Shown piece by piece: positions 11,515-19,791 of a stretch of 64,000 bases of DNA. A program made the position numbers and the translations under genes. The stretch comes from CAVUCH01 sp963763095 (GTDB lineage Bacteria > Acidobacteriota > Vicinamibacteria > Vicinamibacterales > JAENWD01), in the NCBI GenBank assembly GCA_963763095.1, contig CAVXNR010000028.1:124001-188000 (forward strand), in the 5' to 3' direction. Within the stretch, counting starts at the first letter, position 1, and every line of letters starts with the position of its first letter. The notes under the pieces are model-generated. The model saw only the letters and a list, made by a program, of their open reading frames with translations. It ran no database searches and was not told the origin of the DNA.

Positions 11515-12396
11515 ATGCTTCGCACGTGCGTGTTCATTGCCAGCAGTTCGCTGGTCCTGTTCGCGGCGGCAGCTGTCACCGCCCAGGATCAACCTCTCCG
11601 CATCATCGCGTTCGGTGCGCACCCCGACGATTGTGACATCCGTGCCGGCGGAACCGCGGCCAAGTGGGCGGCGCTCGGCCACAAGGTACGGTTCGTCTCC
11701 GTCACCAACGGTGATGCCGGTCACCACGAGCAGGGCGGCGGCCAGCTCGCCATGCGGCGTCGCGCAGAGGCGCAGGAGGCCGGCCGTCGCGTCGGCGTCG
11801 AGTACGTGGTGCTCGACAACCATGACGGCGAGCTCGTCCCCGATCTCAAGGTGCGTGAGCAGATCATCCGGCAGATCCGCGAATGGAAGGCCGACCTCGT
11901 GCTCGCCCCGCGGCCGAATGACTATCATCCGGACCACCGCTACACCGGCGTCCTGCTCCAGGACGCTGCGTTCATGGTCACCGTTCCGAACGTCACCCCT
12001 GACACGCCCGCGCTCCGCAAGAACCCGGTGTTCCTGTATTTCGAGGACGGGTTCCAGAAGCCCGCGCCGTTCCGCCCGGACATCGTGGTGTCGATCGACG
12101 ACGTCATCGACAAGAAAATCGACATGCTCGACGCGCACGTGTCGCAGGTGTACGAATGGCTGCCGTGGCACGACGGCACGCTCGCGGAGGTCCCGAAGGA
12201 TCCTGCCGCCCGAAAGGCCTGGTTGAAGACGCAGCGAGATCCTGAGCCGACGCCCGCCACCCGCGCGGCTCTGGAGAAGTGGTACGGGGCAGAGCGTGCG
12301 AGGGGGATCAAGACCGTAGAGGCCTTTGAAATCTGTGAGTACGGGGCACGACCCGACGAGGCCCTGCTGCGCCGGCTGTTCCCGTTTTTCCGCTGA
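11515..12396 (+). CDS. PIG-L/LmbE family deacetylase, exported
   Basis: Predicted zinc-dependent N-deacetylase of the PIG-L (LmbE) family, 293 residues. The metal-binding motif AHPDD is near residue 36 (IIAFGAHPDDCDIRAGG), and the family's second histidine region appears in PNDYHPDHRYTGVLLQDA. The start ATG 11515 has GGAGG five bases upstream and yields a signal peptide (LRTCVFIASSSLVLFAAAAV, then TAQ). Known family members remove acetyl groups from GlcNAc-containing compounds; the substrate here is not known. A second, much larger PIG-L protein is encoded at about 30 kb. The gene is intact and lies upstream of the first TonB receptor. Confidence 0.88.
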   Translation: MLRTCVFIASSSLVLFAAAAVTAQDQPLRIIAFGAHPDDCDIRAGGTAAKWAALGHKVRFVSVTNGDAGHHEQGGGQLAMRRRAEAQEAGRRVGVEYVVLDNHDGELVPDLKVREQIIRQIREWKADLVLAPRPNDYHPDHRYTGVLLQDAAFMVTVPNVTPDTPALRKNPVFLYFEDGFQKPAPFRPDIVVSIDDVIDKKIDMLDAHVSQVYEWLPWHDGTLAEVPKDPAARKAWLKTQRDPEPTPATRAALEKWYGAERARGIKTVEAFEICEYGARPDEALLRRLFPFFR

Positions 12397-12494
12397 ACCG
12401 CCGCCCCCAGCCCAACCGAAATTTGGATATTGGATCGGCAGGATCCGGATCGCCGGATCATATTAAGCCCGTTGGACTTACGTGTATTTCCGTG

Positions 12495-12524
12495 TTGACT
12501 TGGACGGCGCCCGCAGCTTAGCCT
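12495..12524 (+). promoter_or_regulatory. Candidate sigma70-type promoter of TonB receptor 1
   Basis: TTGACT (12495-12500), an 18-base spacer and TAGCCT (12519-12524) lie about 125 bp before the receptor start. The paralogous receptor at 19.8 kb has TTGACA, 17 bases and the same TAGCCT in the equivalent position, while the surrounding bases have diverged. This conservation is the main evidence; transcription has not been shown. Confidence 0.4.
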
Positions 12525-12648
12525 CACAGAGCCTCGGCGCCACAACACCAGCAGCCATAACCGCCCTCAATGGGCGCGATCGATTGCGCCGGGCATCTGT
12601 GCCACTGGGGCCGCGTCAATGGCCCGCCCCTGTCTGTGGAGGAAATGC

Positions 12649-15600
12649 GTGAGAAATCAGAAGAGGCTCGTGCTCGCGATCCTCGCCCTCGTCGCCGCCA
12701 TCGGCCTGATGCCGGCGAATGGAGCGGCGCAGGTGCTGTACGGCAGCATCGTGGGCGTGGTGACCGACAGCTCCGGGTCGAGCGTGCCCGGTGCGACGGT
12801 CACCATTCGTAATACGGAAACAAACCTGACCCGGACGGCGGTCTCGAACGAGACCGGCAATTACAGCTTCACGAACGTGCTCGCCGGGCCCTACGACGTG
12901 ACCGTCTCGCTCCAGGGCTTCAAAGAGGCGGTGCAGACAGGCGTGCCCGTCAGCATCAACCAGGTGAGTCGCGTCGACATCGCCCTCGAACTGGGCAACC
13001 TCACCGAAACCGTGACGGTGCAATCGGAGTCGTCGCTGCTGCAGACCGACAAGGCCGGGATGCACAACGAGATCAAGTCCGCTGCGATCGTCGGCTCGCC
13101 GCTCGGGAGCTACCGGAACTACCAGGCGCTGATCAACCTGGTACCCGGGGCCACGCCCGCCACGTTCCAGAACAGTGAGGTCGACACGCCGGGCCGGTCG
13201 CTCCGGACGTTCGTGAACGGGCAGAACCCGAACAACAACGCGACGAAGACCGACGGCGCCACCAACGTGAACGTCTGGCTGCCGCACCACGTCATGTACG
13301 TGTCTCCGGCCGAGACCGTCGATACGGTGAGCGTTGACACGGCCAGCTTCGAGGCCGAGCAGGGCAACGCCGGCGGCGCCGCGATCACGGTCATCACCAA
13401 GTCGGGCACCAACAACTTCAGCGGCTCCGCCTTCGAGTTCTATAACAACGACAACGTGAACGCGCGGCCGTACTTCCAGGCGGCGAAGACGCCGTCATCG
13501 GCCCACATCACGGGTGCGACGCTCGGCGGGCCCGTGAAGCGGAACCAGCTGTTCTTCTTCGGGTCGTGGGAAGGGCAGTATCAGCGCACCAACAACGTCG
13601 GCTTCTACAACGTGCCGCCGGCGGCGCTGCGCAACGGCGATTTCAGCCAGGCCTTGAACGCGAACGGCACGCTGCAGGTGATTTACGACCCGATGACCGG
13701 CAACCCTGACGGGACCGGGCGCCTGCCATTCCCCGGGAACATCATCCCGCAGGACCGCATCGACGACATCGCACGTGACATTCAGGACCTTTACCCGACC
13801 CCCAACGCCGCCGGAACGGCTGGCACGAACGTGGGCGGTGTGAACGTCTCGCGCAACTTCACGCGCGAACAGCGCCGCACCTTCGACCGGAACAACTACG
13901 ACGGCAAGGTCAACTGGAACCGCACATCCGCCAACCAGATCTGGGGCAAGTACTCCCGCATGAACGCCGACGTGAGCAACCTCTGGAAGCTCGGGTATGA
14001 GGGGGGCGGCGACGGCAACACGGTGGTGCAGCAGGCCACCTTCGGCACCACCTGGACGCTCAGCCCGACGATGGTGGCTGACGCGACGTACGGGATCTCC
14101 TGGATGAACCAGGAAGTCACGGGTGCCGACTTCGGGCTGGGAAACTTCGGCACCGACGTGCTCGGCATTCCCGGCACCAACGGAGGGAGCTTCGGGCGCA
14201 ACGACCCGCGTTATGCCGGCATGCCGCACTTCGAGGGCGCGCCGTTGGGGACCGGGTTCAGCCCGCTCGGCAACAACGACAACTGGACGCCGGCCTTCCG
14301 CGAAGAGAAGACCTACGCTCTGGCGGGCAATCTGACAAAGCTGCACGGCAGTCACCAGTTCCGCTTCGGCTTCTCCGTCAACCGTCTGCGGCTCGATCAC
14401 TGGCAGCCGGAACTCGGCGCGGGCCCGCGCGGCCGCTTCGACTTCAACGGAAATGTCACCAACCTCCGGGGAGGCACCCAGGCAGCCAACATCTACAACC
14501 AGTACGCAGCGCTGCTGCTCGGGCTTCCCAATCAGGTCCAGCAGGCCATCCAGTACGAGGTCATGACCGGCCGCGAGTGGCAGCATGGGATCTACGCGCA
14601 GGATCGGTGGCAGCTCAATAACAAGACGACGTTGAACCTGGGTCTCCGCTACGAGCTCTACCCGCTGATGACGCGGGAGGGCCGCGGCATCGAGACCATG
14701 GATCTGGACACCTTCGACGTGCTTCTCGGCGGCGTTGGCGGGAACCCGACCGATCTCAATATCAAGACCAGCAAGACGCTCTTCGCACCGCGGGTCGGGC
14801 TCGTCTACCGCATCAACGACCAGACGGTGTTCCGGACCGGCTACGGTCTCACGTACAACCCGCTGCCGTTCTCCCGGCCGCTGCGTGGGTTCTATCCGTT
14901 GACCATCAACGGGAACTTCGTCGCGCCCTCGGATTACCAGGCGGTCTCCACGCTGGAGCAAGGGCATTCCGGAGGTCATCGTCCCGGATCTGAGCAGCGG
15001 TCGTGTCCCGCTGCCGAACCGTTACGATATGCGCTTCCCGGAAAACGATGTCTCGCGTGGCCACATCCACTCGTGGAACGTGGCCATCGAGCGCCGCCTG
15101 CCTTGGGATCTTTCGCTGGACACGGCATACGTGGGCACAGCAGGCAGAGACGGGTTCGCCGACCTCGACATCAACGCTTCGGACACGCCCGGCGGCGGGA
15201 CGGCCAGCCGGCCCTTCTTCGCAACGACAGGCCGGGCGATCGCGCTGAACAGCTGGGGACCCCGCACCAAGACGGACTATCACTCGCTGCAGATGGCCCT
15301 GAACCGGCCGTTCAAAAACGGGCTCCTGATCAAGGGCGCATACACGCTGTCGCGGTCGAAGAACATGACGGACGAAGACGGCTGGGCCAGTCTGTTGTGG
15401 AACGCGCCGAGTCAGTACCGAACGGAACTACGCGCTGGCCGGGTACGACCGCCCTCACGTCTTCCAGATGGCGTTCGTCTACGAGCTGCCGTACAAGACG
15501 AGCGATCCCGGAAATCCTGTCCTGAAGGCCATCCTGGGTGACTGGCAGGTCAACGGGATCTACAGCGCATTCTCCGGAACGCCGTTCACCGTTACGGCCA

Positions 15601-16010
15601 ACAGTGCCGAGATCAACATGCCGGGCAACCAGCAGACCGCAGATCAGGTCAGCGACTACCGGGAGGTCGGAGACAAGGGTTCCGCGGGACTCTTCTTCGA
15701 CCCGACAGCGTTCGCACAGCCACAGGGTGTCCGGTTTGGCGAAACGGGACGGAACCAGTTCCGCGGCCCGGGCGTGTGGAACCTGGACTTCTCGGTCTTC
15801 CGTGGCTTCCGTCTCGGTGGCTCCCGCCGGGCGGAGTTCAGGGCAGAGGTCTTCAACCTCACGAACTCGCCACACTGGCGCAGCCCGCTCGGCACGAACA
15901 CGACCACTGATACGGGCGGCACCATCAATGTCACTGACGCCAACTTCGGACGCAACTTCAACGTCTACGGCGAGCGTCAGGTCCGCCTGGGTCTGAGATT
16001 CTCGTTCTAG
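12649..16010 (+). CDS. TonB-dependent receptor 1 with carboxypeptidase-regulatory-like domain (frameshifted)
   Basis: Oar-like outer-membrane receptor of about 1120 residues for energy-coupled uptake of a large substrate. The signal peptide (RLVLAILALVAAIGL) is followed by a CarboxypepD_reg domain (YGSIVGVVTDSSGSSVPGAT), a plug-like domain (TDGATNVNVWLPHH; EQGNAGGAAITVITKSGTN) and a beta barrel ending in the aromatic terminus VRLGLRFSF. GTG 12649 is chosen because GGAGG lies six bases upstream and the paralogous receptor at 19792 begins at the same point (VRNQKRL). Two frame changes occur near 14960 (STLEQGIPEVIVPDLSSG is split) and near 15420 (before YALAGYDRPHVFQ). A TPR gene and an ASPIC/UnbV gene follow on the same strand. 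The substrate is unknown. Confidence 0.9.
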
Positions 16011-16040
16011 ACGACGGAACACCGTCGCAACGGTGAGGAC

Positions 16041-16075
16041 GCCGGCGGAGACTTCGGTCTTCGCCGGCTTTCTTT
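16041..16075 (+). terminator. Rho-independent terminator after TonB receptor 1
   Basis: GCCGGCGGAGAC and GTCTTCGCCGGC pair around a TTCG loop (16041-16068) with one non-Watson-Crick position, followed by TTTCTTTC. It begins 30 bases after the receptor stop codon. Confidence 0.85.
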
Positions 16076-16080
16076 CGTGG

Positions 16081-16145
16081 GTCAGGGCTTCAGCCCTGCA
16101 TGTCTTTGAGCGCCATCAAGTCGTGGGGCAGGGCTTCAGCCCTGC
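16081..16145. repeat. Two REP-like palindromes (GCAGGGCTTCAGCCCTGC core)
   Basis: Two copies of the palindrome, 16081-16099 (first base differs: GTCAGGGC) and 16123-16145 (preceded by GTGGG), sit between the terminator and the TPR gene. The same core recurs near 27.8 and 60.0 kb, in both orientations. Confidence 0.85.
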
Positions 16146-16171
16146 GTGTCTTTTTTGAGTATCCTCGACAC

Positions 16172-17578
16172 ATGTCCGTTGTGCGCGCCCGGCGGTTGGG
16201 CGCCCTGATCTGCGGGATCGCATTCGGCGCATCCCTCGCCTCCGCTCAGCCGCTCCCGCAGTTCCCGCAGCTCACCCTTGACGCGTTTCCCCCCGTGTCA
16301 CGCGAGCCGATTGCACGCGCGCTGGCCGAAGCGCGGGCGCACCCGCAGGACGCGGCCGCCGCGGCCCGTGTCGGCATGCTGCTCCACGCCTGGGAGCAAT
16401 GGGAGGCCGCCGCGGCCGTGTACGCGCACGTGCGTCGGCTCGAGCGACGCTTCGAGTGGCTCTATCTTGCGGGCGTGGTCGAAGAACGGCTGGCGCACCA
16501 TCAGGAGGCAGCGGCGCTCTTCAAGGACGCCCTCACCCTCTCGCCGGGGGCCATCCCCGCGCGATTGAAGCTGGCCGACGCGCTGCTGGAGTCCGGCGCG
16601 CTCGAGGAGGCCGAGCAGGCGTTCGGCGCGCTCGCCGGTGAGCCATCGGCAGAACCGCACGCGAAGTATGGTCTCGGCAGAATCCACATGGCCCGCGGGC
16701 AGCAGCAGGATGCCGTAGCAGCATTCGACGAGGCCGTGCGGCTGTACCCCGAGTTCGGCGCTGCCTGGTACTCGCGCGGGCTCGCGTTGCGCAGTCTCGG
16801 ACGCCTGGATGACGCCCGCGCCTCACTCGCCCGTGCGCGCGAGTTCGGCACACGATGGCCTGGCGTACCGGATCGCGTATTGATGCAGGTGCGTGCGCTT
16901 CGCGACGATGCGACCGCGCACCTGGCGCGTGGTCTGGCACTGGATCGTGACGGCGATCTGGCGGGGGCAATACGCGAGCACGAGGCAGCAATCGCTGCCG
17001 ACCCCGCGCTCGCGCAGGCACACGTAAACCTCATCGCGCTGTACGGCCGCCAGCAGCAGTGGACCAGGGCCGATGCCGCCTACCGGGAGGCGTTGCGCCT
17101 CGGCTACGGCGGCGCCGAGACGCACTACAACCACGGCGTTGCGCTGGTCCTGCAGGGCCGCGAGGCGGACGCCGCGGTCGCGTTCGAGAGGGCGGTCGCC
17201 GCAAACCCGCAGCACGCTGGGGCCTGGAACAACCTCGGAGCGCTGTCGGAGCGGGCAGGACGCCTCGACGAGGCGCTCGCACGTTACCGGCAGGCCGTGG
17301 ATGCCGCGCCCGCCGACGCGTCGTTCCGGTACAACCTCGGGCGCATGCTGATCGCGAACGGCCGCGCCGCTGATGCTGTACCGCAGTTCGAAGTGCTCGC
17401 CAGAGCTGACGCGCCGGACCCGCGCCACGTGTACGGGCTTGCGACGGCGCTGGTGCTCTCCGGCAATGTGCCGGGCGGGCGGACGTATGCCCTGCGGGCG
17501 CGGGCGCTTGCAGCGTCTCAGGGCCAGACAGAGATGGTGGCGGCCATCGATCGCGACCTGGCGAGGCTGCCGCAGTGA
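16172..17578 (+). CDS. Secreted TPR-repeat protein 1
   Basis: Exported protein of 468 residues made almost entirely of tetratricopeptide repeats. The start ATG 16172 gives a signal peptide (LGALICGIAFGASLASA|QP). TPR consensus units are easy to see, for example AHVNLIALYGRQQQWTRADA, HYNHGVALVLQGREADAAVA and AWNNLGALSERAGRLDEALA. TPR arrays bind proteins or peptides; no catalytic domain is visible. Its stop codon overlaps the ASPIC/UnbV start as GTGA, so the two are probably translationally coupled. It is a clear paralog of the TPR gene at 24.6-26.0 kb, sharing blocks such as LLHAWEQ, LYPEFGAAWY and VLSGNV. Confidence 0.88.
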   Translation: MSVVRARRLGALICGIAFGASLASAQPLPQFPQLTLDAFPPVSREPIARALAEARAHPQDAAAAARVGMLLHAWEQWEAAAAVYAHVRRLERRFEWLYLAGVVEERLAHHQEAAALFKDALTLSPGAIPARLKLADALLESGALEEAEQAFGALAGEPSAEPHAKYGLGRIHMARGQQQDAVAAFDEAVRLYPEFGAAWYSRGLALRSLGRLDDARASLARAREFGTRWPGVPDRVLMQVRALRDDATAHLARGLALDRDGDLAGAIREHEAAIAADPALAQAHVNLIALYGRQQQWTRADAAYREALRLGYGGAETHYNHGVALVLQGREADAAVAFERAVAANPQHAGAWNNLGALSERAGRLDEALARYRQAVDAAPADASFRYNLGRMLIANGRAADAVPQFEVLARADAPDPRHVYGLATALVLSGNVPGGRTYALRARALAASQGQTEMVAAIDRDLARLPQ

Positions 17579-19446
17579 CACGCGGGCGGTCGGTGGCGGG
17601 TTGGCCGGGGCCGAAGCGGCGTATCAATGTAGGGCCGGGGCCGAAGCGCCCCGGCCGGGCGCCCACTGGAACATCGGTACTGGTCGTGCTGTTCCTATGC
17701 CTTGCCCTTGTGTGCACCGCGCCTGCGGCCGAAGAACCGGCGCCGCCGCTGTTCCGCGAGGTCGCGGAGGAGACGGGGCTCCGCTTCGTTCACGACAACG
17801 GCGCCGGCGGCCAGTTCGCGCTGCCCGAGATCATGGGTTCGGGGGCAGCGCTCTTCGATTACGACAACGACGGCGACCTCGATGCGTTCCTGGTCCAGTC
17901 GGGGCCGCTGGACGGGACGTCGCGACCGCACGCCGGCTCCCGCCTGTTCAGGAACGACCTCCGCGTGGAGAACGGCCGTGCCGTGCTCCGGTTTTCGGAC
18001 GTCACGGAGACGGCAGGCGTGGGCGTGAAGACGTTCGGCATGGGCACCGCGGTCGGAGACATCGACAGCGACGGGGATCTCGACCTGTACGTCAGCGGCT
18101 TCGGCGCGAACACGCTTCTTCGCAACAACGGCGACGGCACCTTCCGCGACGTGACGCGCGACGCGGGCCTGGTGGATGCCCGGTGGAGCACGAGCGCAGC
18201 CTTCGTCGATTACGACCGCGACGGCGATCTGGATCTGTACGTCGGCCACTACGTCGCCTTCACGATGGCCGGCAACAAGACGTGCACCGATCCGGTTGGC
18301 GTGCGCGACTACTGCGCGCCGGCGGCGTGGCCAGCGGTTCCCGACCGTCTCCTGCGGAATGACGGCGGCGGCCGCTTCACCGACGTGAGCGAGCCCGCGG
18401 GCATCACCCGCGCCTACGGCCCCGCGCTCGGCGTCGCGGTGGGCGACCTCGATGCTGACGGATGGCCCGACATCTACGTCGCCAACGACGCGCAGCCAAA
18501 CCAGTTGTGGCGCAACCGGCGCGACGGCACGTTCGAAGACATCGGGCTGCTCTCGGGCACGGCCGTGAACGCAGGCGGGCGGCCGGAGGGCAGCATGGGC
18601 ATCGCCCTCGGCGATCCCGAGAACGACGGCGACGAGGACATCTTCGTCACCAACCTCGTGGGCGAGTCGCACGTCCTGTACACCAACGACGGCGCCGGCA
18701 ACTTCGAGGACGCGCGCACGCGGGCCGAGCTCGGGAGAGCGACCGCGCGGATGACGGGATTCGGCACCGGGTGGTTGGATTACGACAACGACGGCTCGCT
18801 CGATCTGTTCGTCGCGAACGGCGCCGTCAACATAGTCGAAGCGCTCAGGGGCCAGCCCAATCCGTTCCGGCAGCGCAACCAGTTGTTCCACAATGACGGC
18901 TCGGGCAGATTCCGGGAAGTCACCAGCGAGGCGGGGCCCGCATTCGAGCTGCTCGAGGTCAGCCGCGGCGCCGCGTTCGGCGACATCGACAACGATGGCG
19001 ATGTCGACATCCTGGTCACGAACAACGACGGGCCGGCGCGGCTGCTGTTGAACGAGCGCATGACGCCTTCACTGCCAGGAGGGGCCGACCGGCAGACCTC
19101 GGAATCCCGACCGGCGCGCGGGACCACGCCCGCCGAGCCCGGATCTCCGCACTGGCTGGGGATCGCATTACGAGCTGAGACGAAGAACCGCTTCGGCATT
19201 GGGGCGCGCGTCGGAATCGTGCGCGACGGCGAGCCAACCGTGTGGCGCCGCGCACGGAGCGACGGCAGCTACCTCAGTGCGAGTGATCACCGCGTTCACG
19301 TCGGACTCGGAGCGCGCAGCGCCTTGGATGCGGTGGTCGTCGAGTGGCCGGACGGACTCGTCGAACGTTTCTCCCCCGTCGCACCAGACGCGCTGATCAC
19401 ACTCGATCGGGGCGCTGGTCACGCGCTGACGCGACCTGACCGCTGA
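17575..19446 (+). CDS. FG-GAP/VCBS repeat protein with C-terminal ASPIC/UnbV domain (CRTAC-type) 1
   Basis: Predicted exported protein of 623 residues. Repeated calcium-binding FG-GAP/VCBS motifs (YDNDGDLD, YDRDGDLDLY, LDADGWPDIY, YDNDGSLDLF, IDNDGDVDIL) form a beta propeller over residues ~60-500. An ASPIC/UnbV domain follows (FGIGARVGIVRDGEPT; SDHRVHVGLGARSALDAVVV EWPDG). GTG 17575 overlaps the TPR stop. The N-region before the hydrophobic segment VLVVLFLCLALVCTAPAA is unusually long because it spans a GC-rich palindromic repeat, so the true start could lie further in. The biochemical role of ASPIC/UnbV proteins is not established; pairing with a TPR protein and a TonB receptor is a recurrent acidobacterial arrangement and suggests surface work. 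Confidence 0.85.
   Translation: MTRGRSVAGWPGPKRRINVGPGPKRPGRAPTGTSVLVVLFLCLALVCTAPAAEEPAPPLFREVAEETGLRFVHDNGAGGQFALPEIMGSGAALFDYDNDGDLDAFLVQSGPLDGTSRPHAGSRLFRNDLRVENGRAVLRFSDVTETAGVGVKTFGMGTAVGDIDSDGDLDLYVSGFGANTLLRNNGDGTFRDVTRDAGLVDARWSTSAAFVDYDRDGDLDLYVGHYVAFTMAGNKTCTDPVGVRDYCAPAAWPAVPDRLLRNDGGGRFTDVSEPAGITRAYGPALGVAVGDLDADGWPDIYVANDAQPNQLWRNRRDGTFEDIGLLSGTAVNAGGRPEGSMGIALGDPENDGDEDIFVTNLVGESHVLYTNDGAGNFEDARTRAELGRATARMTGFGTGWLDYDNDGSLDLFVANGAVNIVEALRGQPNPFRQRNQLFHNDGSGRFREVTSEAGPAFELLEVSRGAAFGDIDNDGDVDILVTNNDGPARLLLNERMTPSLPGGADRQTSESRPARGTTPAEPGSPHWLGIALRAETKNRFGIGARVGIVRDGEPTVWRRARSDGSYLSASDHRVHVGLGARSALDAVVVEWPDGLVERFSPVAPDALITLDRGAGHALTRPDR
17603..17656. repeat. GC-rich duplicated palindromic repeat within the 5' end of a CDS
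   Basis: GGCCGGGGCCGAAGCG occurs at 17603-17618 and again at 17633-17648. The second copy continues into CCCCGGCC, forming an 8-bp stem with an 8-base loop. It falls in the coding sequence for the N-region of the ASPIC/UnbV protein, or between the genes if that protein starts later. Confidence 0.7.
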
Positions 19447-19791
19447 CCGCTCCTGCCTGTGCGCCACGCCTCTGCCTTGTGCGCCGGCCCGCTCCTCACG
19501 CTGAACTGTTCGCCACCCCAGGCGCTCCTCCACGATCTGACGACGTGGCGGTGTGTGGAACCTGAATTTTGGATTTCGGCCACCGCCGCATTCGACTAAC
19601 TGGATCCGACTAGTCCACCCGGTACCGAGGTACTATTTCGTGGTTGACAGGGATAGTCTCTCGCCGTAGCCTCCGCGGATGGCAACCGCGCTGAGACTGC
19701 GGCCAGAACGCCGAACAAGCGATGGGCCTCAGGCCGGGGCAGTGCCAGCACCGGGTCGCGTGCCGCGACCCGTTCCTACTGCGGAGGATTT
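19447..19791. other. Intergenic region, no gene seen
   Basis: The 345 bases between ASPIC/UnbV protein 1 and TonB receptor 2 contain no convincing coding frame. They hold the candidate promoter at 19644-19672 and the receptor's ribosome site GGAGG at 19783-19787. Confidence 0.7.
19644..19672 (+). promoter_or_regulatory. Candidate sigma70-type promoter of TonB receptor 2
   Basis: TTGACA (19644-19649), a 17-base spacer and TAGCCT (19667-19672) lie about 120 bp before the GTG start. The elements match those before the paralogous receptor at 12.6 kb. The -10 fits only the TAnnnT core. Confidence 0.42.
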
